Positions 52,489 through 62,170 of a stretch of 64,000 nt of DNA are shown in pieces. Origin of the DNA: Saprospiraceae bacterium (GTDB lineage Bacteria; Bacteroidota; Bacteroidia; Chitinophagales; Saprospiraceae); assembly GCA_020629715.1 (NCBI GenBank), contig JAHDCU010000001.1:496001-560000 (forward strand). Reading direction: 5' to 3'. The position numbers and the translations under genes are program-made. Each line of letters opens with the position of its first letter. Positions within the stretch are counted from its first letter, which is position 1. The notes below the pieces were generated by a model. It worked only from the letters and a program-made list of their open reading frames with translations, had not been told where the DNA came from and searched no databases.

Positions 52489-53978
52489 TGGGACTATCAC
52501 CGGTCATCATATTGATCATCGTTGCTGCCTATTTTGGCGTATTGATGATGATCTCATATCTCACAAGTCGAGATAGTAGCAATGATTCCTTTTTTATAGG
52601 CAAGCGACAATCCCCATGGTATCTCGTTGCCTTTGGTATGATAGGAGCCACCCTGAGTGGAGTGACATTCATATCGGTCCCCGGGTGGGTAGCATCGAGT
52701 CAATTCTCTTACATGCAAATGGTATTTGGTTATTTAGTTGGATATACCATCATTGCTACCGTACTTATGCCGATGTATTATAAACTGCGGTTGACCTCAA
52801 TCTATGGGTATTTAGAACAGCGCTTTGGCTTCTATTCTTATAAATCTGGTTCTGCATACTTCCTCATATCGAGGGTAATTGGGGCATCTTTTCGACTCTT
52901 TCTGGTAGCTATTGTCTTTCAGACATTTGTGATGAATTCATTCGGTATTCCTTTTTGGTTCACGGTACTGATTACAATCATCTTGATCTGGATCTATACT
53001 TTCAGAGGTGGGATCAAAACGATCGTATGGACTGATGCGTTACAAACAAGTTGTATGCTGATTGCGGTCATTATGACCATCTGGACTATATCTAGTCAGT
53101 TGGGTTTTGGATTTTCAGAGCTCGTAGAAACGATTAATGAAAGTGAGTATTCACAAATATTTTATTTTGAAGGAGGCTGGAGTGATCCATCCAATTTTTT
53201 CAAAAAATTTATAGCCGGAGTATTTATTGCTTTGACAATGACTGGTTTAGACCAGGATATGATGCAAAAAAATCTAAGCTGCCATAATATAGAAGATGCT
53301 CAAAAAAATATGCTTTGGTTTAGCATAGTATTGGTCATTGTGAAGTTTCTATTTCTTTGTCTTGGGGCACTACTATTCATCTACGCCGCCAAAATCGGAA
53401 TAGACACCCCTACCCGACTAGTCGGAGGAGAAGAAAAGATAGCCACCGATCTACTCTACCCGACGATTGCCATAGAGCATCTCAGTCCTGTAGTAGGAGT
53501 TATATTTGTCCTTGGACTGATTGCTGCGGCTTATAGTAGTGCAGATAGTGCATTGACTGCCCTGACGACTGCATTTTGTATAGACTTTCTCAATGTAGAA
53601 AAATCTACGATCTCCGATGAACAAAAGAAAAAGCAGCGATTACTAGTGCATGTTGGGTTCTCAGTTCTACTCTTTATGGTCATACTAGTATTTTGGGGTA
53701 TCAATGACGATGCCGTGATCAAAAAAATATTTGATGTTGCCTCTTATACCTATGGACCATTGCTAGGTCTTTTTGCTTTTGGCTTTTTGACCACTAGATT
53801 GGTACAAGATCGTTTTGTACCATGGGTTTGTATCTTATCTCCCATTCTTACTTACTTGATTTCTACCAATTCTGAGACCCTATTATGGGGCTATAAGTTT
53901 GGATTCGAACTCTTATTAGTTAATGGTCTTTTCACTTTTCTGGGTATGCTTTTATTATCAAAATCTGAAAATGAGTAA
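52488..53978 (+). CDS. Sodium:solute symporter family transporter
   Basis: The 496-residue protein has about 13 hydrophobic segments and SSS-family motifs: SSNDSFFIGKRQSPWYLVAFGMIGATLSGVTFISVPGW near the N-terminus and GLDQDMMQKNLSCHN and AAAYSSADSALTALTTAFCIDF (the sodium-binding helix region) later. It imports a small solute with sodium; the murQ overlap suggests a sugar such as N-acetylmuramic acid (inference). It overlaps murQ by eight bases. Confidence 0.92.
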   Translation: MGLSPVIILIIVAAYFGVLMMISYLTSRDSSNDSFFIGKRQSPWYLVAFGMIGATLSGVTFISVPGWVASSQFSYMQMVFGYLVGYTIIATVLMPMYYKLRLTSIYGYLEQRFGFYSYKSGSAYFLISRVIGASFRLFLVAIVFQTFVMNSFGIPFWFTVLITIILIWIYTFRGGIKTIVWTDALQTSCMLIAVIMTIWTISSQLGFGFSELVETINESEYSQIFYFEGGWSDPSNFFKKFIAGVFIALTMTGLDQDMMQKNLSCHNIEDAQKNMLWFSIVLVIVKFLFLCLGALLFIYAAKIGIDTPTRLVGGEEKIATDLLYPTIAIEHLSPVVGVIFVLGLIAAAYSSADSALTALTTAFCIDFLNVEKSTISDEQKKKQRLLVHVGFSVLLFMVILVFWGINDDAVIKKIFDVASYTYGPLLGLFAFGFLTTRLVQDRFVPWVCILSPILTYLISTNSETLLWGYKFGFELLLVNGLFTFLGMLLLSKSENE

Positions 53979-54783
53979 AAGAGCAACAGAGCAAGAAAGT
54001 CTATATGATGATCTGGATATCAAGTCGTCGCTAGAGCTGATCAGAGGTATCAATCATGAAGATCAGAAAGTCGCTCTCGCGGTACAAAGGGAGCTCTCTA
54101 GTATAAGCACTCTTATCGATGTGATCGTCTCAAAAATGCAATCAGGAGGTCGTCTATTTTATATCGGTGCCGGCACCAGTGGTCGACTAGGTATACTAGA
54201 TGCTTCTGAGTGTCCTCCTACCTTTGGTGTCTCTCATGATCTTGTAATAGGTATCATTGCCGGTGGTGATGGAGCTATTCGTAAAGCTGTTGAGTTTGCT
54301 GAAGACGATACGCAGTTAGCATGGAAAGATCTTTCTGCCTATCATATTTCGTCCAATGATGTCGTCATTGGAATTGCGGCTTCTGGCACCACACCTTATG
54401 TGATTGGAGGGCTAGATCAGTGTCAATTGAACAACATCATCACTGGATGTATATGTTGTAATCCTGATAGCCCAATCCTGAAATCAAGTGACTACCCGAT
54501 CTGCATAGCGGTAGGGCCTGAATTTCTTACAGGAAGTACCCGTATGAAATCGGGAACTGCTCAAAAGATGGTACTCAATATGATCACTACAGCCACCATG
54601 ATACGGCTAGGCAAGGTAGAGGGTAATAAAATGATTGACATGCAACTCTCTAATGATAAACTTGTAGATAGGGGTACTAAGATGGTTCAGGAATATACGG
54701 GCTTGAGCTACAGAGAGGCTAAAAGCCTACTACTACAACATGGTAGCGTACGAAAAGCAAAAGATGCTTTTTTAAAAGTCTAA
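53971..54783 (+). CDS. murQ: N-acetylmuramic acid 6-phosphate etherase
   Basis: I start at the ATG at 53971 (MSKRATEQESLYDDLD), as the longer frame is inside the symporter. The 270-residue SIS-domain enzyme converts MurNAc-6-phosphate to GlcNAc-6-phosphate and lactate in cell-wall recycling. Typical blocks are GAGTSGRLGILDASECPPTFG and EFLTGSTRMKSGTAQKMVLNM. Overlap with the symporter gene suggests that uptake and breakdown of a muramyl sugar are linked. Confidence 0.96.
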   Translation: MSKRATEQESLYDDLDIKSSLELIRGINHEDQKVALAVQRELSSISTLIDVIVSKMQSGGRLFYIGAGTSGRLGILDASECPPTFGVSHDLVIGIIAGGDGAIRKAVEFAEDDTQLAWKDLSAYHISSNDVVIGIAASGTTPYVIGGLDQCQLNNIITGCICCNPDSPILKSSDYPICIAVGPEFLTGSTRMKSGTAQKMVLNMITTATMIRLGKVEGNKMIDMQLSNDKLVDRGTKMVQEYTGLSYREAKSLLLQHGSVRKAKDAFLKV

Positions 54784-54787
54784 TTCT

Positions 54788-55459
54788 TTAATCATCACCA
54801 AGTAATTTATCCATTTCTCGCTCCTCTAAAGTCTTTTCAAAAAGATCACGGGGAAAAAAGTATCGAGGTTCTTCATCTTCCCATACATGCTCCTCCTCTT
54901 CTTCACCTTCTTCTTTAACACCCTTCAATAAATATGCAGCAAAGATACCTACGATTGCACCAAATAAATGGCTTTCCCATGAGATACCTTCTTGATTAGG
55001 TAATATGCCATGAAAATAACCACTGTACATGATCAATATGACTAGTGCCAATACGATGGATCTCATATTGCGCCTAAATAAACCAGACCAAAACATAAAA
55101 GAGACCAAGCCATAAACAACGCCACTAGCCCCTATGTGATTTGCAGGACGAGCAAACAACCATACTGCTATACCGGTAAATAAATAGATAATAATGATAC
55201 TCGGTATCGCTACACGTCGATAAAAAAATAAGATCATACTCATCAAGACAAATAGAGGTACACTATTGGAACTCAAGTGCTCATAGCCACTATGTATTAA
55301 TGGCGACGTGAATATACCCGTGATCGCATCCCAAACTCTCGGTTGCAGTCCATATTTATACGCAGGCAAGAGTTTGAATATATGAATTACCCAAAGTGTA
55401 AGGACAACTAATGCTGGAATCCCAAATATTTTTTTGATGCTGTCTACGGTGCTATTCAC
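54788..55459 (-). CDS. Rhomboid-family intramembrane serine protease
   Basis: The 223-residue membrane protein has six hydrophobic segments and the catalytic dyad: S112 in HIGASGVVYG (GASG) and H164 in SWESHLFGAIVG. The preceding HSGYEHLSSNS segment (H56, H61, N65) fits the oxyanion region. It cleaves transmembrane substrates. The C-terminal tail (from about residue 185) is very acidic (EEGEEEEEHVWEDEE). It converges on murQ with four bases between. Confidence 0.93.
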   Translation of the reverse strand: MNSTVDSIKKIFGIPALVVLTLWVIHIFKLLPAYKYGLQPRVWDAITGIFTSPLIHSGYEHLSSNSVPLFVLMSMILFFYRRVAIPSIIIIYLFTGIAVWLFARPANHIGASGVVYGLVSFMFWSGLFRRNMRSIVLALVILIMYSGYFHGILPNQEGISWESHLFGAIVGIFAAYLLKGVKEEGEEEEEHVWEDEEPRYFFPRDLFEKTLEEREMDKLLGDD

Positions 55460-55506
55460 TTTATGGCTTTATGCGGATTGTATTAAAGATTAATTTCTTA
55501 AAATAA

Positions 55507-56271
55507 TTACATATACCTTCTCATCACGAGTGTTACTAAGTTTCTGGCCTTTCTTACTTTATCATCAGTATCCCACTCCATATCATTCGCTACACCTGCC
55601 ATCAGATAAGACTTAGCATCACTGAAATTAGAAAGACTATTCAGGTGATTCATCGTATCTAAAAATAGATCTTGCTTTCCTCCAAATAATTCTTTGATAG
55701 TGAATATCTTTTCGTTGATACCCATACACTTTGTTAGATCTCCGATGGGTAACATGGTAAGTCGGTCGGAAAGATCTTTTATTTTAGTCTCACTAAATAG
55801 ATCCATCATCTCTGGAGAATAGTCTTCTTTTGGTTCAGCAACTTGAGTAGGTACTTCTGGAACTGATACTTCTGGTTTATCCGTGACTACACTTTTTTCA
55901 GGCTCTGGTGCTGCAACCTCTATAACCTTTTGCATTACTGGCTCTGATAATATAGGCGCCTCTGATTTTGTTATATTTTCCTTCACAGGAGCCTTTTCTA
56001 TTGCCTGAGTGGTCGTTTCCTCTATTATTTCTTTTACTAGTTCTTCAGAAACTGCTACAGCAGGTGCAGGAGCTAATGCTTCTTCCACGAGGGCTGAGGT
56101 TTTAGCATTTTGCTCTTCATTAACTTTTCCTTTGAGAGTAAGTTCGTAAAGGTTTTTGATATAACTCTGTAACAATTCTTTTTCTATACTCGATACTCTA
56201 TCCTCCTCAGATATGTTATCAATCAAGTTTTTGATCTTATTGAGTTGCTTATTTATCTTCTTGAAATTCAT
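55507..56271 (-). CDS. Conserved hypothetical protein with low-complexity linker
   Basis: The 254-residue protein has an N-terminal coiled-coil-like region (MNFKKINKQLNKIKNLIDNI), an Ala/Pro/Glu/Val-rich linker (about 60-160), and a C-terminal domain (LTMLPIGDLTKCMGINEKIFTIKELFGGKQ...LVTLVMRRY) of a type widespread in Bacteroidota, whose role I do not know. No signal peptide, so cytoplasmic. Confidence 0.75.
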   Translation of the reverse strand: MNFKKINKQLNKIKNLIDNISEEDRVSSIEKELLQSYIKNLYELTLKGKVNEEQNAKTSALVEEALAPAPAVAVSEELVKEIIEETTTQAIEKAPVKENITKSEAPILSEPVMQKVIEVAAPEPEKSVVTDKPEVSVPEVPTQVAEPKEDYSPEMMDLFSETKIKDLSDRLTMLPIGDLTKCMGINEKIFTIKELFGGKQDLFLDTMNHLNSLSNFSDAKSYLMAGVANDMEWDTDDKVRKARNLVTLVMRRYM

Positions 56272-56407
56272 AATTCCTAAATTATAGTCTTCTTTTGAGT
56301 CTTACACATTATAAAAGCTACTAATATCGCATAAAGTTTCATAAACATAATTGAAGTCCATATTATTGCGACGTAAAGATTTTATTGAGCTTCAGTAGTC
56401 AACATTT

Positions 56408-56992
56408 ATGTTTTTAGAACCAAACTTTAGAGGTCAACGTAGCGGATGGATCGAAGTCATCTGTGGATCCATGTTTTCCGGTAAAACTGAAGAACTCATC
56501 AGACGATTGCGTAGAGCTAAGATTGCTAATCAAAAGGTAGAAATTTTCAAACCTAAAACGGATGTAAGATATGATGTCAACGATGTAGTCAGTCATGACT
56601 CCAATGCCATATCTAGTATACCCGTAGCTACAAGTAAAGATATATTTGACCACGTGCATGATGTCAATGTCGTGGGTATTGATGAGGCTCAGTTTTTTGA
56701 TAATGACCTGATCAAGGTAAGTCAAAAACTAGCCGTAAAAGGCATCAGGGTTATCATTGCTGGACTAGATATGGATTTCAAGGGAGATCCATTTGGTCCG
56801 ATTCCTCAGTTACTTTCGATAGCAGAGTATATCACTAAAGTACATGCAATATGTCCACATTGTGGTAGTTTAGCAACACATAGCTACAGATTGATTCCAG
56901 ATCAAGAAAAAGTATTGCTCGGTGCAAAAGAAAGTTACGAGCCAAGATGCCGAGTATGTTATTCTATGGGTAATATCTTGGACTTCAAATAG
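56408..56992 (+). CDS. tdk: Thymidine kinase
   Basis: The 194-residue type II thymidine kinase phosphorylates thymidine for salvage. The P-loop is GSMFSGKT (20-27), the catalytic glutamate sits in GIDEAQFF (E93), and structural zinc cysteines are in CPHCG and CRVC. Length is typical. Confidence 0.96.
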   Translation: MFLEPNFRGQRSGWIEVICGSMFSGKTEELIRRLRRAKIANQKVEIFKPKTDVRYDVNDVVSHDSNAISSIPVATSKDIFDHVHDVNVVGIDEAQFFDNDLIKVSQKLAVKGIRVIIAGLDMDFKGDPFGPIPQLLSIAEYITKVHAICPHCGSLATHSYRLIPDQEKVLLGAKESYEPRCRVCYSMGNILDFK

Positions 56993-57063
56993 GTCTTTTA
57001 TAGTCTACCATTTCTGTTGATATCATGTTTATAAGCTAACCCGCTAACTTCCTATTATTTTAT

Positions 57064-57071
57064 TACTTTTG
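57064..57071 (+). promoter_or_regulatory. -7 promoter box of purH
   Basis: TACTTTTG, followed by C, fits the Bacteroidota -7 consensus exactly and lies 25 bases before the purH ATG. I see no good TTG at -33. Confidence 0.45.
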
Positions 57072-57096
57072 CCGCTCTGAAAACATTCTCTTTTCT

Positions 57097-58620
57097 ATGA
57101 GCAACACAAAGATAAAATCAGCCCTAATTTCCGTTTATCATAAAGATGGTCTTGCACCGATTGTTCAGAAGCTGCACTCTCTTGGAGTAGAAATTTATTC
57201 TACAGGAGGTACACAGAAATTTATCGAATCTTACGATATCCCAGTGAACAGAGTCGAAGATCTTACAAGCTACCCTTCTATACTAGATGGTAGAGTAAAA
57301 ACCTTGCATCCAAAAGTGTTTGGAGGTATACTAGCCAGAAGAGAGGAGAATCATCTCAACCAGCTCAAAGAATACGACATACCCGAGATAGATTTAGTGA
57401 TTGTCGATTTATACCCTTTCGAAGAAACGGTAAAAACTACGAATGATGAAATTCTTATCATTGAGAAAATAGATATCGGTGGTATTGCACTTATCCGAGC
57501 TGCGGCTAAAAATTATAAAGATTGTGTCATCATCCCGAGTATGGATGATTATGATCAATTTTTGAGCATCTTAGATGATCATAACGGCGCTACGAGCCTG
57601 GAGCATCGTAAATATTTCGCTCAACGAGCATTTGCCGTTTCATCAAACTATGATACTGCCATACATCAATATTTTGCTGGTGATAATGTGGAGCAACTTA
57701 AAGTAAGCTACAATGAAGGAAAGGCATTGCGATATGGAGAAAATCCACATCAAAAAGCTCAGTTCTTTGGTGATCTTACAGAAAAATTTGATATTCTAGG
57801 AGGTAAAGCACTATCCTATAACAATCTTGTAGATGTGGATGCTGCGGTCAATCTGATGGCAGAATTTAAAGATTATGAACCTACTATTGCAATATTCAAA
57901 CATACGAATACCTGCGGCCTCGCAACAAGGCCATCTGTATCTGAAGCATGGGATGCAGCACTAGCGGGAGATCCTGTATCAGCCTTTGGTGGAATATTGA
58001 TTAGTAATACAGCTATCGATCTAGCTACAGCTGAAAAAATAAATAAGATATTCTACGAAGTATTGATAGCGCCTGCCTTTGATCAAGATGCGCTTGAGCT
58101 TTTACAAGCTAAAAAGAAAAGAATCTTGTTGGTCATCAAAAACTTTGATCAACAATCAGTAACCTATAAAACGCTACTCAATGGTGCAATAGCGCAAAAT
58201 GCCGACATGAGCACTCAAGTAGCTAGCGATCTTGAAACCAAGACAAAAGCTCAACCAACTCAAGAGCAGATCTCAGACTTATTATATGCAAATATTTGCG
58301 CTAAGCATCTTAAATCAAATACGATAGTCCTAGTCAAAGATCAACAACTCATAGGAATGGGATGTGGCCAGACTTCGAGAGTAGATGCTTGTAAACAAGC
58401 AATCGATAAAGCAAAACGTATGGGATTTGATATCGCAGGATCAGCGATGGCTTCAGATGCTTTTTTCCCATTCCCTGATTGCGTAGAGATTGCTCATAAA
58501 GCGGGAGTTACATCTGTCGTACAACCAGGCGGCTCTATCAAAGATCAACTAAGTATAGACTATTGTGACGAGCATAGTATCCCAATGGTATTCACGGGTA
58601 CAAGACATTTCAAACACTAA
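57097..58620 (+). CDS. purH: Bifunctional AICAR transformylase / IMP cyclohydrolase
   Basis: The 507-residue enzyme performs the last two steps of purine synthesis. The cyclohydrolase domain is at the N-terminus (ALISVYHKDG, EIYSTGGTQKFIE, ILDGRVKTLHPKVFGGILARR) and the transformylase domain at the C-terminus (LRYGENPHQKAQF, IFKHTNTCGLATR, DPVSAFGGI, GCGQTSRVDACKQA, VQPGGSIKDQ). Length is full. It is followed after ten bases by coaX. Confidence 0.97.
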   Translation: MSNTKIKSALISVYHKDGLAPIVQKLHSLGVEIYSTGGTQKFIESYDIPVNRVEDLTSYPSILDGRVKTLHPKVFGGILARREENHLNQLKEYDIPEIDLVIVDLYPFEETVKTTNDEILIIEKIDIGGIALIRAAAKNYKDCVIIPSMDDYDQFLSILDDHNGATSLEHRKYFAQRAFAVSSNYDTAIHQYFAGDNVEQLKVSYNEGKALRYGENPHQKAQFFGDLTEKFDILGGKALSYNNLVDVDAAVNLMAEFKDYEPTIAIFKHTNTCGLATRPSVSEAWDAALAGDPVSAFGGILISNTAIDLATAEKINKIFYEVLIAPAFDQDALELLQAKKKRILLVIKNFDQQSVTYKTLLNGAIAQNADMSTQVASDLETKTKAQPTQEQISDLLYANICAKHLKSNTIVLVKDQQLIGMGCGQTSRVDACKQAIDKAKRMGFDIAGSAMASDAFFPFPDCVEIAHKAGVTSVVQPGGSIKDQLSIDYCDEHSIPMVFTGTRHFKH

Positions 58621-58630
58621 GATATAGAGC

Positions 58631-59341
58631 TTGAATCTGTGTATTGATATAGGGAATACGAGAACCAAAACTGCGGTTTTTGAGGATCAGGAGCTGATTG
58701 ATTATTGTGAGCAGAGTTTTGAGTCCTTTGTATTAGGCGAGACTTGGTATAGCTACGACCATGTTATAGTAAGCTCCACCAAGCTATCCAACGATGAGCT
58801 TAAAGGAATTCTCAAAAAAGAAACCATACACTACCTTTCACATGAGACAAGTCTCCCTTTAAAAAATACTTACGACACCCCTAAGACTTTGGGTAAAGAT
58901 CGTATTGCGGCTGCGGCTGCGGCTCATATTCAATATCCTGACGATTGTACTATCATAATTGATGCAGGCACATGTATTACCTTGGATGTTGTCAAAAAAG
59001 GAAGCTATTTAGGAGGTAATATCAGTCCTGGAATAAGGATGAAATCCCAGGCTATGCATGAGTATACTGGTATGCTTCCAAAAGTAGATATCGTATTCAA
59101 TAAACAGATAATTGGTACAAATACTAATAAAGCTTTAGAAAATGGTATTGTCTACGGCACAATTTGGGAAATAGAATCGTTTATTGCCCGTAATAAAGAA
59201 GCATTTAGCGATATTCGCATTAACGTTATTTTAACCGGTGGAGATGCTAAATTCCTTGCAAAACATATTAATTGTCCCGTATTTGTGGATGAGAATCTGG
59301 TCCTAAAAGGGCTCAATGAAATTCTAAGACATAATGTATAA
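58631..59341 (+). CDS. coaX: Type III pantothenate kinase
   Basis: The 236-residue enzyme phosphorylates pantothenate, the first step to coenzyme A. The phosphate loop is DIGNTRTK (6-13), with GKDRIAAAAAAH and IDAGTCITLDVV later. The start codon is TTG, since MNLCIDIGNT is the canonical opening. It follows purH and its end overlaps the next gene by eight bases. Confidence 0.95.
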   Translation: MNLCIDIGNTRTKTAVFEDQELIDYCEQSFESFVLGETWYSYDHVIVSSTKLSNDELKGILKKETIHYLSHETSLPLKNTYDTPKTLGKDRIAAAAAAHIQYPDDCTIIIDAGTCITLDVVKKGSYLGGNISPGIRMKSQAMHEYTGMLPKVDIVFNKQIIGTNTNKALENGIVYGTIWEIESFIARNKEAFSDIRINVILTGGDAKFLAKHINCPVFVDENLVLKGLNEILRHNV

Positions 59342-60677
59342 ATTCAAAAAGAGTATTCTCTCCGTATTAGCCCTTGCAATAGTAAGTATATCTGCAACAG
59401 CCCAGTACAACGCCAATTCTCCATATTCAAGATTTGGACTTGGTGATCCAGTTGATCAGAACTTTATGTCTGTGCGAATGATGGGCGGTATAGGAAGCGG
59501 ATTTATTGATTCTTACGGGATCAATACTGTTAATCCAGCTTCATACGGCTTTATAGATGTCACCTCTTTTGATATGGGTGTATTTGCAAAATACTCAGAA
59601 ATCAGTGATGATAATTCTAGTTCCAATTTATGGAATGGAAATTTAGCCTATATGTCCTTGGCATTTCCACTGACTAATCCTATCAATGAAATACTAGATC
59701 GTGTTGAGCGGAAAAGTAGTTGGGGAATGAACTTATCGCTGATACCACAAACATCAGTAGGATATAATATCACGTCTATTGATACATTGGCTAATATAGG
59801 AGCGATTGAGCGACAGTATTCAGGAAATGGTGGTACGTATAAATTTCAGTGGGGAAATGCCTACCGCTACAAAGATCTCTCTGTAGGATTAAATATGTCC
59901 TACCTCTTCGGCAAAATCACATATGAACGGAATACGAGTTTTTTAGATATAGATGCTTCTTACGATAATCTATTCCTAAATGACTTTGCCGTGAGCGGAT
60001 TTTTAATGGACTTAGGAGTAATGTACCGACTCGATCTAAATAAGAAACAACGAGAGTTAAATAAAAATACTGATGCAAAAGTATTAGCAATTGGAGCTCA
60101 TATAAGTTCACCTGGCAACTTTAATACCAACGGAACAGTAGTAGAGCAAAATGTACTAAGCTCTACAACCTTAGGAACATTCGAGTCTGATACACTACGT
60201 TATCTAGAAGACAATGAAGGCTCTGGTAAGTTAGGTGCATCATTAGGTTTTGGTGCAACTTACTATGCTGGTAATAAGTATGCCATAGGTATGAGTTATA
60301 CCAGAAATGCATGGAGCAACTACGAAAATGATGCAAATCCCGCAAACCTAGAAGACACCTATAAAGTGTCTTTCGGCGGTTATGTACGTCCAAATTATAA
60401 ATCTTTTACAAGTTACTTTAAACGAGTATACTACAGATGGGGTCTATACTATGGTACAGATCCACGAATTGCTGAACAAGATCAAATTACGAATTACGGA
60501 GCAAGCTTCGGATTTGGATTGCCATTTATATATCAACGAAAAGTTTCTCATGCCAATCTTGGCGTAGAATTTGGTCGTAGAGGTAAAGGCAGTCCTATAC
60601 AGGAGTCATTTGCAACCATTAATTTCTCATTCACATTTAACGATGATGAGTGGTTCATTAAGAGAAAATACGACTAA
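59334..60677 (+). CDS. Outer-membrane protein conserved in Bacteroidota
   Basis: The 447-residue protein has a signal peptide (ending SISATAQ) and a SPYSRFGLGDPVDQNFMSVRMMGG opening followed by NPASYGFIDVTSFDMG, the pattern of FadL/OmpP1-like outer-membrane barrels often found beside coaX in Bacteroidota. It ends in short alternating strands (ATINFSFTFNDDEWF). The substrate is unknown. It overlaps coaX by eight bases and precedes the TPR gene by two. Confidence 0.85.
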   Translation: MYKFKKSILSVLALAIVSISATAQYNANSPYSRFGLGDPVDQNFMSVRMMGGIGSGFIDSYGINTVNPASYGFIDVTSFDMGVFAKYSEISDDNSSSNLWNGNLAYMSLAFPLTNPINEILDRVERKSSWGMNLSLIPQTSVGYNITSIDTLANIGAIERQYSGNGGTYKFQWGNAYRYKDLSVGLNMSYLFGKITYERNTSFLDIDASYDNLFLNDFAVSGFLMDLGVMYRLDLNKKQRELNKNTDAKVLAIGAHISSPGNFNTNGTVVEQNVLSSTTLGTFESDTLRYLEDNEGSGKLGASLGFGATYYAGNKYAIGMSYTRNAWSNYENDANPANLEDTYKVSFGGYVRPNYKSFTSYFKRVYYRWGLYYGTDPRIAEQDQITNYGASFGFGLPFIYQRKVSHANLGVEFGRRGKGSPIQESFATINFSFTFNDDEWFIKRKYD

Positions 60678-60679
60678 AC

Positions 60680-62095
60680 ATGAAATTGAATTTAAAATTT
60701 GTAGCTGTATTATTATTCGCTACTTGGATGTCTGCCGACATCACTGCACAATGTGAATCTTGGGTAGATTCACCTAACAAAGATGAAGCTGAAACCGCCC
60801 ACGTAGTGTATAGAGATGCTCTCAAGGCTAAAGATTATGCTTTAGCTTTTGAAAACTGGCAAACGGCTTATAAACTAGCTCCCGCGGCAGATGGTAAGAG
60901 ATCATCCCACTATACTGATGGTATAGAGATTCTTAAATACCAGCTCGGTAAAGAAACTGATGAAGCTAAAAAAGCAGATCTTAAAAAACAGATTATTGAT
61001 CTTTATGATGCAGCTGTTGCTTGCTACGAAAGTAAAAGTATTGCACTAAAGTGTAGTACAGATGAGTGTTATCAAGTGAAGATAGGTAAAGCAAGAGGAC
61101 GTCAAGGTTATGATATGTTTTACTCGCTAAATAGCTTGTATAGTGACAATCTAGATGTGCTCAAATCTTCTATTATGAAAGCAGGATTAGAAAGTGAATA
61201 TGTAGTATTTGCTCCTATTGCTAGCATAGTTGTTTATCAATTTGAAAAAGACCTGATAAGTAAAGAAGAAGCCCTAGATCTATACCAAAGACTAGAAGCT
61301 ATTGCAGAACATCATATCGTAAATGATGAAAAATATGCGCTCTATTATGAGCAAGCTTGGCAATCCGCAAAAGGTACCTATTCTAAAATAGAGACAGATA
61401 TATTTGATTGTGATTACTTCAAGGCAAAGTACAAGCCTGAGTTAGATGCCAATCCTACTGATCCTAAGCTCAATAAAACAGTATATAATGTACTCAAAGC
61501 AAGAGGATGTGCAGAAACTGATCCAATGGTCATGTCAAGTAAGAAAATATATGAAACTTGGGCCGCTCAAGAAAATGCACAGCGACAGGCAGAGTTTGAA
61601 GCAAATAATCCTGGTGTAGCAGCTAAAAAACTGTATGATGCTGGAGATTACCAAGGAGCTATCAATAAGTACAAAGAAGCTATATCAAATGAGCCTGATG
61701 CATCAAAGCAAGCAGGATATCAATTTTCAATGGCTTCTATACTTTTTAGAAAATTGAAAAAATATAGTGAAGCAAGAAAAAATGCCCGAGAAGCAGCTAA
61801 AAAACGACCAGGTTGGGGACGTCCATATATGCTAATTGGAGATATGTATGGCCAGAGTGCTCGTAACTGCGGCGACTCTTGGAACCAACGTCTTGCGATA
61901 CTGGCAGCAGTAGAAAAATATAACTATGCTAAAAGTATAGACCCTGAGGTAGCACAAGAAGCTAGTGAAAGAGTGTCAAAGTACCGATCATCAATGCCTG
62001 ATCAATCAGAAGGATTTATGAGAGGTGTAAAAGCTGGGCAGACCGCTAAAGTGGGATGTTGGATCGGTGAAACCGTTAAAGTTAGATACAAGTAA
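60680..62095 (+). CDS. Secreted TPR protein, first of a paralogous pair
   Basis: The 471-residue protein has a signal peptide (ending ADITAQ) and two TPR-like regions, one near the N-terminus (YRDALKAKDYALAFENWQTAYKLAP) and one after residue 310 (AKKLYDAGDYQGAINKYKEAISNEPD...KYSEARKNAREAAKKRPGWGRPYMLIG). The end reads KVGCWIGETVKVRYK. The same layout is found in the next protein. It is the last gene before a strong terminator; its partner is unknown. Confidence 0.85.
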   Translation: MKLNLKFVAVLLFATWMSADITAQCESWVDSPNKDEAETAHVVYRDALKAKDYALAFENWQTAYKLAPAADGKRSSHYTDGIEILKYQLGKETDEAKKADLKKQIIDLYDAAVACYESKSIALKCSTDECYQVKIGKARGRQGYDMFYSLNSLYSDNLDVLKSSIMKAGLESEYVVFAPIASIVVYQFEKDLISKEEALDLYQRLEAIAEHHIVNDEKYALYYEQAWQSAKGTYSKIETDIFDCDYFKAKYKPELDANPTDPKLNKTVYNVLKARGCAETDPMVMSSKKIYETWAAQENAQRQAEFEANNPGVAAKKLYDAGDYQGAINKYKEAISNEPDASKQAGYQFSMASILFRKLKKYSEARKNAREAAKKRPGWGRPYMLIGDMYGQSARNCGDSWNQRLAILAAVEKYNYAKSIDPEVAQEASERVSKYRSSMPDQSEGFMRGVKAGQTAKVGCWIGETVKVRYK

Positions 62096-62111
62096 TTAGA
62101 AAATATTTTAT

Positions 62112-62146
62112 AAAAAGCCGCTTTCTCACCAAAGCGGCTTTTTTTT
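62112..62146 (+). terminator. Intrinsic terminator after the TPR gene
   Basis: AAAAAGCCGCTTT (62112-62124) and AAAGCGGCTTTTT (62131-62143) form a 13-base perfect stem with loop CTCACC and a T-run to 62146, starting 17 bases after the stop codon. It ends the coaX/barrel/TPR unit. Confidence 0.85.
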
Positions 62147-62170
62147 GCATCTTATTGAAAAGCTTTAATT

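Noticed and set aside
62112-62146. A third attenuator before the gene at 62171
   Set aside because: The hairpin follows a full-length gene and no short leader ORF with repeated codons lies before it; a plain terminator is enough.
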